Below are positions 1 through 6,988 of a stretch of DNA of 10,419 bases, in pieces. The notes below the pieces were generated by a model. That model did not search any database and was not told where the DNA came from. It worked only from the letters and a program-made list of their open reading frames with translations. Position 1 is the first letter of the stretch; the number at the start of each line of letters is the position of its first letter. Position numbers and translations under genes: made by a program. The stretch covers positions 1 through 10,419 of the forward strand of contig CANFIV010000022.1 in assembly GCA_947446935.1 (NCBI GenBank), written 5' to 3'. Origin of the DNA: Sphingomonadaceae bacterium. GTDB lineage: Bacteria; Pseudomonadota; Alphaproteobacteria; Sphingomonadales; Sphingomonadaceae.

Positions 1-585
1 ACCGGCATTGCGATCTACCGCTGGGATGTGGGCGATCACGAAGCCTCGATCGAAAACTGCGCCAAGATTGCGCAGGACATCGGGCCTATCGATATCGTGG
101 TCAACAATGCGGGCGTTACCCGCGATGGCGTGCTCCACAAGATGTCGTTCGAGGACTGGAACGAGGTCATGCGGATCAACCTCGGCGGCTGCTTCAACAT
201 GGCCAAGGCCACCTTCCCCGGGATGCGCGAGCGTGGCTGGGGCCGCATCGTGAACATCGGCTCGATCAACGGGCAGGCCGGGCAATATGGCCAGGTCAAC
301 TACGCTGCGGCCAAGTCTGGCATCCACGGCTTTACCAAGGCGCTGGCGCAGGAAGGCGCCAAATATGGCGTGACGGTCAATGCGATCGCCCCGGGCTATA
401 TCGATACCGACATGGTGGCCGCCGTGCCCGCGCCGGTGCTCGAAAAGATCGTCGCCAAGATCCCGGTCGGCCGGCTTGGTCAGGCAGATGAGATCGCGCG
501 CGGCGTGGTGTTCCTGACCTCGGAAGATGGCGGCTTCGTCACCGGCTCGACCATGAGCATCAACGGCGGGCAGCATATGTATTGA
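1..585 (+). CDS. phaB: Acetoacetyl-CoA reductase (PhaB-type SDR), 5' end outside the window
   Basis: This cytoplasmic short-chain dehydrogenase is expected to reduce acetoacetyl-CoA to (R)-3-hydroxybutyryl-CoA with NADPH, supplying monomer for polyhydroxybutyrate synthesis. The frame is open from base 1, giving 194 residues. The family is about 240 residues long, so the N-terminal TGxxxGxG nucleotide-binding strand lies upstream of the window. Visible landmarks, numbered from the window edge, are VVNNAG, the structural Asn (about 60, in MRINLGG), and the catalytic Ser88 (NIGSINGQ), Tyr101 and Lys105 (NYAAAKSG). The stretch NGQAGQYGQVNYAAAKSG and the C-terminal INGGQHMY are typical of PhaB rather than FabG, which is what I recall of the family. 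FabG remains the main alternative. The GTG at 28 is internal and not a start. A long hairpin follows the stop. No phaA or phaC is visible, but the upstream side is cut off. Confidence 0.88.
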   Translation, partial: TGIAIYRWDVGDHEASIENCAKIAQDIGPIDIVVNNAGVTRDGVLHKMSFEDWNEVMRINLGGCFNMAKATFPGMRERGWGRIVNIGSINGQAGQYGQVNYAAAKSGIHGFTKALAQEGAKYGVTVNAIAPGYIDTDMVAAVPAPVLEKIVAKIPVGRLGQADEIARGVVFLTSEDGGFVTGSTMSINGGQHMY

Positions 586-625
586 TCGGTGGCTGCCCCG
601 CACCTTCCGGAGCGGGCAGCACCGA
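586..625. terminator. Hairpin between convergent phaB and the HTH-DUF4019 gene
   Basis: Directly after the phaB stop codon, TCGGTGGCTGCCCCGC (586-601) can pair with GCGGGCAGCACCGA (612-625). The stem has 14 pairs with one bulged G and one bulged C, around a 10-base loop. It ends four bases before the stop codon of the convergent minus-strand gene. There is no clear T-tract on either side, so this is a likely barrier to read-through from both directions rather than a textbook intrinsic terminator. Confidence 0.55.
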
Positions 626-629
626 CGGT

Positions 630-1415
630 TCACTCTACGGCAATTCCCGCAACCTTCCAGCCATCCCCTTCAGAGGCCATCTGGAGTGTCTCCGTCACGC
701 TGCTCTTGTTGCTGTAGCGGGCTTTGAACCTGATCACCCAATAGCCATTGGGCGGCGCAGCTGTGAAATCGACGGTCGCGAGTTCGCGCGATATCGGTTT
801 GCCGACCCGGGCGCGCACAGATCGTGAAGCCTGCGCCCACCATTCGACCGTGTTGAGCAACTGGAACGATTTGTGTGTCGCCTGCCAGCTTGCGGTCCAG
901 TCGTCGCGATCGATCATGGCAAGGAATCGCCGCGCAGCGTCTGTCGCAGCCGCCTCGCTGGCCGACGTAGGCGTGACCCCGACCGATGCACTCTGCGGCG
1001 CTGGAGCAATCCGCACGGCTTCGGACGGCACATGTGAGCCAGACTGGGCAATCAAGGCGAGCAGGGCAAGGCTGATGGTCATGGCAAGTCCTCCGACAAT
1101 CCAGCCGGCGCGGCGCCAATTGCCATCGCTTCGGGCTGTCTGCGGGAACGGATGCGCCGTGGTGGTCGGGATGGCATCCCCGATTGCCTTGTCCCCCAGG
1201 AATTCGGGGGCACGTCCTTCGATCTGATGGAGCAGGCGCGCCGCTTCGCGGCTGCTCGATACGGACATCTTGCGCCGCGCGTCGCGCAGCCGTTCGTGGA
1301 CGGTATGGACGGAAAGGCCAAGGTGGCGCGCAATGGACTTGGCATCGTGACCTCCGAGCAGAAGGCGCAGAGTTTCCTTCTCCTTTTCGGTGAGTGCCTG
1401 ATATCCGCTCGACAT
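630..1415 (-). CDS. Membrane-tethered LuxR-type HTH regulator with C-terminal DUF4019 domain
   Basis: This 261-residue protein has three parts. Residues 5-65 are a LuxR/FixJ-type helix-turn-helix (LTEKEKETLRLLLGGHDAKS, then the recognition-helix region GLSVHTVHERLRDARRKM). Residues 66-103 are a polar linker ending in the positively charged WRR. Residues 104-124 are one hydrophobic helix (WIVGGLAMTISLALLALIAQ). After an Ala/Pro/Ser-rich spacer, residues 158-259 match a DUF4019-type module (ARRFLAMIDRDDW, EWWAQASRSVRARVGKP, GYWVIRFKARY, WKVAGI). The positive-inside charges put the HTH in the cytoplasm and DUF4019 in the periplasm, which suggests a one-component regulator that passes an envelope signal directly to DNA. 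The ligand and targets are unknown. The HTH is N-terminal, the reverse of classical LuxR proteins. The start is preceded by GGCGGA with almost no spacing, so it is a weak ribosome site. A divergent ribbon-helix-helix gene lies upstream. Confidence 0.8.
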   Translation of the reverse strand: MSSGYQALTEKEKETLRLLLGGHDAKSIARHLGLSVHTVHERLRDARRKMSVSSSREAARLLHQIEGRAPEFLGDKAIGDAIPTTTAHPFPQTARSDGNWRRAGWIVGGLAMTISLALLALIAQSGSHVPSEAVRIAPAPQSASVGVTPTSASEAAATDAARRFLAMIDRDDWTASWQATHKSFQLLNTVEWWAQASRSVRARVGKPISRELATVDFTAAPPNGYWVIRFKARYSNKSSVTETLQMASEGDGWKVAGIAVE

Positions 1416-1476
1416 TCCGCCGATCTAGAGACGCCGCATGTTGCGTGCCACCCCCAATAATTCGTATCCCCCGTTC

Positions 1477-1719
1477 ATGCCCGTCCCCTACCATCCCCCC
1501 ATCAAGCGCTCGGTCGAGATTGCCGGCCACAAGACCTCGATCAGCCTTGAACCGTTGTTCTGGGACATGCTGCGCTCAGCGGCTGACGATGAGAGGGTTC
1601 CGCTCAATGCGATTGTCGCGCGAATCGATATGGAGCGAATCGCAGCGGAAACCCCGCCGGGCCTCGCAGGTGCAATCCGCCTCTGGTTGGTCGCCCGGAT
1701 GCAGGGGCCGCCAGCCTGA
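1477..1719 (+). CDS. Small ribbon-helix-helix domain protein (RHH_4-like)
   Basis: This 80-residue protein has the pattern of the alphaproteobacterial RHH_4 family: a basic strand (KRSVEIAGHKTSISLEPLFW), a helix (DMLRSAADDERV), then PLNAIVARIDMERIA and a C-terminal segment PPGLAGAIRLWLVARM. RHH proteins bind DNA as dimers through the paired strands, but this subgroup has no well-established function, so transcriptional regulation is an inference. The start is uncertain. An in-frame ATG at 1438 would add 13 residues (MLRATPNNSYPPF), but the similarity I recall begins near MPVPYHPPIKRS, so 1477 is preferred. Neither ATG has a strong Shine-Dalgarno sequence. The gene diverges from the HTH-DUF4019 gene (61 bp between starts, or 22 bp with the upstream ATG) and converges on murA with a 29-bp gap. 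I see no clear terminator in that gap. Confidence 0.72.
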   Translation: MPVPYHPPIKRSVEIAGHKTSISLEPLFWDMLRSAADDERVPLNAIVARIDMERIAAETPPGLAGAIRLWLVARMQGPPA

Positions 1720-1748
1720 AATCAGCCCAGAGATCCGTTAGGCAGTGA

Positions 1749-3032
1749 TCAATCGCCGCCGACGCGCTCCACATCCGCACCCAGCAGCGCAAACTTTTCC
1801 TCGAGCCGCTCGTAGCCCCGGTCCAGATGATAGAGCCGATGGACTTGCGTCTCACCCTCGGCCGCCAGGCCGGCGATGACGAGGCTCATCGATGCGCGCA
1901 GGTCTGTCGCCATGACCTCGGCACCGTGCATTTTGGCCACGCCATGGACGATCGCGGTGCGACCCTTGGTCTCGATATGCGCACCCATCCGGTTGAGCTC
2001 GGGCACATGCATGTAGCGATTCTCGAAGATCGTTTCGGTCAGCACGCTGGAACCATTGGCGAGGCACAGCATCGCCATGAGCTGGGCCTGCATGTCGGTC
2101 GCGAGGCCGGGGTACGGCGCGGTTGAAAGTGTGACCGGGCGCAGTGGGCCGTCACAGGCGACCCGCAGGCCGCCGCGAACAGCCTCGACCAGCACGCCCG
2201 CATCGCGCAGGGCCTGTACGGTTGCGGCCATGTCTTCGATCCGCGCGCCGGCAAGCGTGATATCGCCACCCGTGATCGCCGCGGCGCAGGCATAGCTGCC
2301 CGCCTCGATTCGGTCGGGCATGACCATGTAGGTTGCGCCATGTAGGCGCTGAACGCCGTGGATGGTCAGGTCTGAGCCCCCGATTCCCTCGATGTCCGCA
2401 CCCATGGCGACCAGCAGGTTGCACAGGTCTACGATCTCGGGTTCGCGCGCCGCATTATGCAATGTGCTTGTTCCGCGCGCCAGAACGGCGGCCATCAGTG
2501 CATTTTCGGTCGCGCCGACCGAAACGATCGGGAAACTATAGTCGCCGCCGGGCAGGCCGCCATCCGGCGCGATGGCGCGGACGTAGCCAGCCGCCAGCTC
2601 GATCTTCGCGCCGAAGGCTTCCAGCGCCTTCAAGTGCAGGTCGATTGGGCGGTTGCCGATGGCGCACCCGCCGGGCAGCGAGACCGTAGCCTCGCCAGCC
2701 CGTGCCAGCAGCGGCCCCAGCACGAGGATCGAAGCGCGCATCTTGCGCACGAGATCATAGGGGGCGACGGTTGAGGTGAGGCGAGTCGCCTGCAGGGTCA
2801 TGACCCTGCCGAAATCTTCGGGCCGCGCACCGGCAATCGATGTCGATATCCCAAATTGGTTCAGAAGATGCTGAAAACCATCAATATCTGCCAATCGCGG
2901 AAGGTTTCGCAGTGTCACAGGTTCGTCGGTAAGGAGGCTGCAAGGAAGTAGCGTTAAAGCTGCATTCTTCGCACCAGATACTGGAACCGTGCCGGAAAGG
3001 CGGTTACCGCCACGAATGATGATCTTGTCCAT
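1749..3032 (-). CDS. murA: UDP-N-acetylglucosamine 1-carboxyvinyltransferase
   Basis: MurA transfers enolpyruvate from phosphoenolpyruvate to UDP-GlcNAc, the first committed cytoplasmic step of peptidoglycan synthesis. The protein is complete at 427 residues (family about 420) and has the two-domain EPSP-synthase-like fold. The key residues of E. coli MurA are recognisable: Lys22-Asn23 (SGAKNAAL), the catalytic Cys123 ([11 protein letters not shown]. coli Cys115), Arg128 (E. coli Arg120), Asp313 (ATDMQAQ; E. coli Asp305) and Arg405 ([10 protein letters not shown]. coli Arg397). Because the active-site position is Cys and not Asp, fosfomycin sensitivity of the enzyme itself is expected. The start [10 protein letters not shown] matches the usual N terminus. 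No Shine-Dalgarno is visible before the ATG, and a promoter-like element ends six bases upstream, so a leaderless mRNA is possible. The gene is divergent from galU. Confidence 0.97.
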   Translation of the reverse strand: MDKIIIRGGNRLSGTVPVSGAKNAALTLLPCSLLTDEPVTLRNLPRLADIDGFQHLLNQFGISTSIAGARPEDFGRVMTLQATRLTSTVAPYDLVRKMRASILVLGPLLARAGEATVSLPGGCAIGNRPIDLHLKALEAFGAKIELAAGYVRAIAPDGGLPGGDYSFPIVSVGATENALMAAVLARGTSTLHNAAREPEIVDLCNLLVAMGADIEGIGGSDLTIHGVQRLHGATYMVMPDRIEAGSYACAAAITGGDITLAGARIEDMAATVQALRDAGVLVEAVRGGLRVACDGPLRPVTLSTAPYPGLATDMQAQLMAMLCLANGSSVLTETIFENRYMHVPELNRMGAHIETKGRTAIVHGVAKMHGAEVMATDLRASMSLVIAGLAAEGETQVHRLYHLDRGYERLEEKFALLGADVERVGGD

Positions 3033-3038
3033 CGCGGT

Positions 3039-3066
3039 CGTTTAGCTTTTTTGCGAAACGGCGCAA
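3039..3066 (-). promoter_or_regulatory. Candidate murA promoter (possibly leaderless)
   Basis: Read on the minus strand, TTGCGC (3066-3061) is followed after 16 bases by TAAACG (3044-3039), within the longer GCTAAACG. GCTAAAC resembles the GCTANAWC -10 element described for Caulobacter housekeeping promoters, though the -35 match is poor. The -10-like element ends six bases before the murA ATG, so transcription would begin at or next to the start codon. This fits the absence of a Shine-Dalgarno sequence. It is a weak match and an inference. Confidence 0.3.
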
Positions 3067-3145
3067 CTGGATCCAATGGATGGTGCATTTGGCCGGACGC
3101 CATACCAATATCGGCTGGCCAGACTTTAAGAGGAATATGTACCAG

Positions 3146-4033
3146 ATGACCGAGAGCAGCGCGCGCAAGCCCATTCGCAAGGCTGTGTTTCCGGTGGCCG
3201 GCATGGGCACCCGCTTTTTGCCGGCGACCAAGGCAATTCCGAAAGAAATGCTGCCGATTATCGACCGTCCGCTGATCCAGTATGCCGTGGACGAGGCGCG
3301 CGAGGCTGGCATCGAACAGCTGATTTTCGTGACCGGACGCGGCAAGACCGCGATTGTCGAGCATTTCGATACCGCTTTCGAGCTCGAGCGGACGTTGACC
3401 GACCGCGGCAAGGATCTCACCATTCTTGAGCCGACACGGATATTGCCTGGCAATCTCGTCACCGTGCGCCAGCAAGTGCCCATGGGTCTCGGCCACGCCA
3501 TTTGGTGCGCGCGCGCCATCGTGGGGGACGAGCCCTTCGCAATCTTCCTGCCCGACGAGCTGATGATCGGCACGCCGGGCTGCATGAAGGAAATGGTCGA
3601 AGCTTACCACGAGGTTGGCGGCAATCTCATCAGCGTTCTGGAAGTGCCGGAGGCGGAGGTTTCCAGCTACGGTGTGATCGCACCGGGCGCGCGCATCTCC
3701 CCCACGCTGACCGAAGTGACCGGGCTTGTCGAAAAGCCGAAGCGCGAGGAAGCACCTTCTAACCTGATCATTTCGGGCCGCTATATCCTGCAGCCTGAAG
3801 TGATGCGCACGCTCGAAAGCCAGGAAAAGGGTGCGGGCGGTGAAATCCAGCTGACCGACGCCATGGCCCGCATGATTGGCCAACAGCCGTTCCACGCCGT
3901 CACCTTCGGCGGGCGCCGCTTTGATTGCGGCAGCAAGACCGGCTTTGTCGAGGCAACGCTGGCGCTGGCGCTCGAGCGCCCGGATATGGCGGACGACGTC
4001 CGCGCAATCATGAATCGGCTTCTGGCGGAATAA
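3146..4033 (+). CDS. galU: UTP–glucose-1-phosphate uridylyltransferase
   Basis: GalU makes UDP-glucose from UTP and glucose-1-phosphate in the cytoplasm. UDP-glucose feeds exopolysaccharide, lipopolysaccharide or glycosphingolipid sugars and UDP-glucuronate. The 295-residue protein (E. coli GalU is 302) opens with the nucleotide-binding signature AVFPVAGMGTRFLPATKA and KEMLP (Lys33). It continues with VPMGLGHAIWCAR, the metal-binding LPDEL (Asp137), LVEKPK (196-197), GRYIL, GAGGEIQLTDAM and FDCGSKTGF (Asp260), all GalU hallmarks. The strong ribosome site AAGAGGA (3128-3134) sits 11 bases before ATG 3146 and only 2 bases before an in-frame ATG at 3137, so the start is one of these two (MYQMTESS or MTESS). 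3146 is preferred on spacing. The longer frame from 3080 has no ribosome site and adds unrelated residues. Divergent from murA and convergent with the P450 gene. Confidence 0.96.
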   Translation: MTESSARKPIRKAVFPVAGMGTRFLPATKAIPKEMLPIIDRPLIQYAVDEAREAGIEQLIFVTGRGKTAIVEHFDTAFELERTLTDRGKDLTILEPTRILPGNLVTVRQQVPMGLGHAIWCARAIVGDEPFAIFLPDELMIGTPGCMKEMVEAYHEVGGNLISVLEVPEAEVSSYGVIAPGARISPTLTEVTGLVEKPKREEAPSNLIISGRYILQPEVMRTLESQEKGAGGEIQLTDAMARMIGQQPFHAVTFGGRRFDCGSKTGFVEATLALALERPDMADDVRAIMNRLLAE

Positions 4034-4040
4034 GGTATTG

Positions 4041-4061
4041 GCCTAGGCGCCGTGCCTAGGC
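4041..4061. terminator. Perfect hairpin between galU and the P450 gene
   Basis: GCCTAGGC occurs twice (4041-4048 and 4054-4061), separated by GCCGT. Each copy is itself palindromic, so the two form a perfect 8-bp stem with a 5-base loop on either strand. It lies 7 bp after the galU stop and includes the stop codon of the convergent P450 gene. Neither strand has a T-tract after it, so a bidirectional transcription barrier is an inference. A protein site or a recombination motif is also possible. Confidence 0.45.
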
Positions 4062-5357
4062 GGCCGCCCAGCGGAGTGGCAGGCGCTTGAGCCCACCGAC
4101 AAACACGGATTTGGCGCGGGCGGGTTCGCCTGCCAGCTCGACCGATTGCAGGCGGTCGAGCAGCACCTCGAACAGGATGCGCATTTCGAGCCGGGCGAGG
4201 TGCAAGCCAAGACACTGGTGCGCGCCCGCGCCGAACGCCAGATGCCGATTGCCCTCGCGTGCAGCGTCGAAGCGGCGTGGATCTGGGAACTGCGCAGGGT
4301 CGTGGTTGGCGGCGACATAATTCAGCATCAGCCAGTCACCCGCAGCGATAGCCTGCCCGCCCAGCTCCGTATCGGTGGATGCCGTGCGCATGAAGTGCTG
4401 CACCGGCGTAGTCCAGCGGATGGCTTCCTCGACAATGCCAGGCAGCAGGCTGCGGTCTGCTTTCACCCGCGCGAATTGCTCTGGATCACGCGCCAGTGCC
4501 AGCATGGCGCCTGCGGTGGAGGCGCTGGTTGTGTCATGCCCGGCGCTGGCGGCGATGATGTAGTATCCGGCTGTGTCGCGATCATCCAGCGGAGCGCCGT
4601 CGATCAGCCCATTGGCAATTACTGTTGCGAGATCGTCTGTCGGGTTCTGTCGGCGATGGGCGGCCAGAGCTGTAAAATAGGCTTCGAAATCCTTCACCGC
4701 CCCGGCGACGATCTGGGTGATCATCTCCGGTGGCAGGTCCTTGATGCCCGACTGGTTAAGCTCCTCATCCTGCCCGCCGAACATCTGCTGGGTCAGCACC
4801 AGCATCCGCTGTTCGTCCTCCTCGGGCACCCCCAGGATCTGCATGACGACATGAAGCGGATAAGGCGATGAGACCAGCTTGGTGAAATCACCTTCGCCGC
4901 CGGCCGCGAGCAGGCGGTCAACAGCGGTATTCGCGATGCAGCGGATCCGGTCTTCAAGATTGCGCAGGTTCTTGGGCATGAACCATTCCTGCGTCAGGCG
5001 GCGCAGTTTGGGGTGGAGCGGTGCGTCCATCTGCACCAGCGATTGCACCAGGTGCGGGCTGCCGCCGGTGATGGCGCGGGCCAGTGCATCGGTGCTGCGC
5101 AAAGTGAAGACCGAGCTCTTGGGATGGTTGAGAAAGGTTGCGTTGTCCTTGCTCGCCGCCATGACCTCGTCGAAGCCGGTCACCAGCCAAAAGGGCTCGT
5201 GCAGGTCTGATGAGGATGTCACCCGGCCAACGGTCAAATCTTCGGCGCGCAACGCATCAAACTGATCCAGGAGCGGATCCCACGCAGCATAGGCGTTGGG
5301 GTCGATGACGGCCCGGCCAATCTCGTCGGGAATGATGCGGTCTGCGGTGGTAGCCAT
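4056..5357 (-). CDS. Cytochrome P450 (class I bacterial type)
   Basis: This is a complete, soluble 433-residue P450 with no N-terminal membrane anchor, as expected for bacterial enzymes fed electrons by a ferredoxin and a reductase. Visible motifs are the I-helix oxygen-activation site AGHDTTS (272-278), the K-helix ExxR (Glu311-Arg314 in EEAIRWTTP), the ERR-triad region (FPDPRRFDAAR), and the heme-binding loop FGAGAHQCLG (375-384) with Cys382 as thiolate ligand. The style (DAPLHPKLRR, IVEEAIRWTTPVQHFMRTA) recalls bacterial CYP families that hydroxylate terpenes, steroid side chains or alkyl groups. The substrate cannot be read from the sequence. A good ribosome site, GAGGA, lies 7 bases before the ATG. 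It follows an acyl-CoA synthetase gene by 23 bp, so the two are very likely co-transcribed and may act on one substrate: oxidation plus CoA activation of the acid. No redox partner gene is in the window. Confidence 0.93.
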   Translation of the reverse strand: MATTADRIIPDEIGRAVIDPNAYAAWDPLLDQFDALRAEDLTVGRVTSSSDLHEPFWLVTGFDEVMAASKDNATFLNHPKSSVFTLRSTDALARAITGGSPHLVQSLVQMDAPLHPKLRRLTQEWFMPKNLRNLEDRIRCIANTAVDRLLAAGGEGDFTKLVSSPYPLHVVMQILGVPEEDEQRMLVLTQQMFGGQDEELNQSGIKDLPPEMITQIVAGAVKDFEAYFTALAAHRRQNPTDDLATVIANGLIDGAPLDDRDTAGYYIIAASAGHDTTSASTAGAMLALARDPEQFARVKADRSLLPGIVEEAIRWTTPVQHFMRTASTDTELGGQAIAAGDWLMLNYVAANHDPAQFPDPRRFDAAREGNRHLAFGAGAHQCLGLHLARLEMRILFEVLLDRLQSVELAGEPARAKSVFVGGLKRLPLRWAAA

Positions 5358-5380
5358 GGCAGTTTCCTCGAAGGCGTGGT

Positions 5381-6919
5381 TCAGGCGGTGGCGGCAGCGG
5401 CGGCCTTGTATTCATCACGCAGCAGGCGCTTGAACAGCTTGCCGGTGGGCTCGCGCGGAAGCTCTTCGCGAAAGTCGATCTGGCGCGGCATTTTGACGCG
5501 GCTGAGCTGCGGGGCGAGCCAGGCAGTGAGTTCCTCGGCGAGGGCTGGGCCGGCATCGGCAGGGTCCGCAGGCTGGATGATCGCGACGACTCGTTCCCCC
5601 ATATCCGGGTCTGGCGCACCGATCACCGCAACATCGGCGACTTTGGGGTGTGTGACGAGCAAGCTTTCTATCTCTTGCGGGTAGATGTTGACCCCGCCCG
5701 AGATGATCATGAAGCTCTTGCGATCGGTGAGGTAGAGGTAACCCTCGTCATCTTCCCAGCCCACGTCGCCAAGGCTGGTCCAGCCATGCTTGTTGGTGGC
5801 ATCGCGGGTCTTGTCGGGATCGTTGTGGTATTGGAAGGGGTTGCCGCCCTCGAAAAAAACCTGACCTTCGGTGCCGCGTGGCACCTCGTCGCCGGACTCA
5901 TCGCAGATGCGGATCGTGCCAAGCAGCGCACGGCCGACCGAGCCCGGGCGCGCCAGCCATTCGGGGCTGGAGATGAATGTGAAGCCGTTGCCTTCGGTGC
6001 CCGCATAGTACTCGTTGAGCACCGGGCCCCACCATTTGATCATCGCCTGCTTGACCGGGACGGGGCAAGGCGCAGCTGCATGGATCGCCCCGCGCAGAGA
6101 GGAGATGTCGTAGCGGTTGCGCACCTCTTCGGGCAGCTTGAGCATGCGCACGAAATGGGTCGGCACCCACTGGCTATCGGTAACGCGGTATTGCTCGATC
6201 GCCTGCAGGGCCTTTTCGGCATCGAACTTTTCCATGCAGACGACTGTGCCGCCCAGCCGGTGGACGGTCATCGACCAGCGCAGCGGTGCGGCATGATAAA
6301 GCGGCGCGGGCGAGAGATAGACTGCGTCGCCGCGAATGCCGAAGGGGCCACTGGCGAGCGCTATCAGCGAATTGATGCCGCCAATGGCCGGATCTTCTGG
6401 CAGCGGCACGCGCACGCCCTTGGGCTTGCCAGTGGTGCCAGAGGAATAAAGCATGTCGCATCCTGCGCGCTCATCGGCGACCGGTTCGGCGGGCATGGCC
6501 GCGAGCGCGGCAGCGAGGTCATGTTCACCGCTGCCGCCAAGGCGCAATTGCGCGACTTCAGGCGCTTCGATCGCGACAGCATCGAGCACATGCGCGAGCG
6601 ATGACAGCCCAACGAGCAGCTTCGCGCCGCTGTCACGCGCGATATAGGCGACTTCGGGCGGGGTGAGGCGGGAGGAAATCGCAACATAGACGATGCCTGC
6701 GCGCTGGGCGCCCCAGCACAGTGAAAAGAACGTTGGGTGATTCTCAAAGCACAGCGCGATGGTATCGCCAATGCCGATCCCGCGCGCGCGGAGCAGCTGC
6801 GCGAAGCGGTTGCTTTGGCTTTCGAGCTCGCCATAGGTCACCACCGCCCCGCTGCCGGTCATGATCACCGCGGGCTTGTCCGGGTGAGCCTTTACGTGAA
6901 AGCTGGGATGATAGTGCAT
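5381..6919 (-). CDS. Acyl-CoA synthetase (AMP-forming, FadD-like)
   Basis: This 512-residue ANL-superfamily ligase activates a carboxylic acid through an acyl-adenylate and then forms the CoA thioester. Numbered from the upstream ATG at 6925, the core motifs are the P-loop LYSSGTTGKPKGV (159-171), the substrate-pocket region SPAPLYHAAP, the A5 motif YYAGTEG (306-312), the A7 motif GWTSLGDVGWEDDEGYLYL (Asp387), the hinge TDRKSFMIISGG, and the A10 motif PTGK with catalytic Lys496. Start choice: GAGAGG (6926-6931) lies 6 bases before ATG 6919 but abuts ATG 6925, so translation most likely begins MHYHPSFH. It is the first gene of an operon with the P450 and has a palindrome in its promoter region. 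Substrate unknown. Medium- or long-chain, terpenoid or steroid-type acids are all possible, and pairing with a P450 argues for a hydrophobic catabolic substrate. Confidence 0.92.
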   Translation of the reverse strand: MHYHPSFHVKAHPDKPAVIMTGSGAVVTYGELESQSNRFAQLLRARGIGIGDTIALCFENHPTFFSLCWGAQRAGIVYVAISSRLTPPEVAYIARDSGAKLLVGLSSLAHVLDAVAIEAPEVAQLRLGGSGEHDLAAALAAMPAEPVADERAGCDMLYSSGTTGKPKGVRVPLPEDPAIGGINSLIALASGPFGIRGDAVYLSPAPLYHAAPLRWSMTVHRLGGTVVCMEKFDAEKALQAIEQYRVTDSQWVPTHFVRMLKLPEEVRNRYDISSLRGAIHAAAPCPVPVKQAMIKWWGPVLNEYYAGTEGNGFTFISSPEWLARPGSVGRALLGTIRICDESGDEVPRGTEGQVFFEGGNPFQYHNDPDKTRDATNKHGWTSLGDVGWEDDEGYLYLTDRKSFMIISGGVNIYPQEIESLLVTHPKVADVAVIGAPDPDMGERVVAIIQPADPADAGPALAEELTAWLAPQLSRVKMPRQIDFREELPREPTGKLFKRLLRDEYKAAAAATA

Positions 6920-6966
6920 GCGCATCCTCTCAGGTCAGACGGATTGAGCGATCCGCTTTTTCCAAG

Positions 6967-6988
6967 AGTTTAACCGTTCGATTAAACT
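6967..6988. promoter_or_regulatory. 22-bp palindrome, candidate repressor operator of the acyl-CoA synthetase–P450 operon
   Basis: AGTTTAA (6967-6973) and TTAAACT (6982-6988) form perfect 7-bp inverted arms around an 8-base spacer, inside which two more pairs match. The site is AT-rich within a GC-rich region and lies 48-69 bp upstream of the preferred start at 6919. On the minus strand it covers the spacer and -10 region of a promoter-like pair: TTGCGC at 6994-6989, 16 bases, then TAAACT at 6972-6967. This geometry is typical of operators for dimeric repressors such as the TetR family. No regulator gene is adjacent in the window, so the binding protein is unknown. Confidence 0.55.

Noticed and set aside
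28..585. GTG at 28 as the start of the phaB gene
   Set aside because: The frame is open to base 1 with SDR-like residues, and starting at 28 would remove the essential Rossmann nucleotide-binding segment. The gene is cut by the window edge.
670..1530. A 286-codon minus-strand frame over the HTH-DUF4019 region
   Set aside because: It shifts frame through a gene with a clear HTH and transmembrane segment. The product is Arg/Pro/Cys-rich nonsense typical of out-of-frame GC-rich DNA.
1720..1748. CTGAAATCAG as a terminator between the RHH gene and murA
   Set aside because: The 4-bp arms with a 2-base loop are too short to form a stable hairpin, and no T-tract follows.
3067..3127. galU promoter and operator candidates (TGGATCCA, TGGC-CGGAC-GCCA)
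   Set aside because: These are short palindromes expected by chance, and I could not find a -35/-10 pair with acceptable spacing for galU.
2954..3895. A 313-codon minus-strand frame opposite galU
   Set aside because: It lies antisense to a clear galU and overlaps the murA 5' end. Its composition (many His/Arg/Ala) is typical of the reverse frame of a GC-rich gene, and it resembles no family I know.
4146..4871. A 241-codon plus-strand frame opposite the P450 gene
   Set aside because: Antisense shadow of an intact P450 with conserved heme and I-helix motifs.
5648..6604. A 318-codon plus-strand frame inside the acyl-CoA synthetase gene
   Set aside because: It is antisense to a ligase with every expected motif, has no ribosome site and no recognisable domain.
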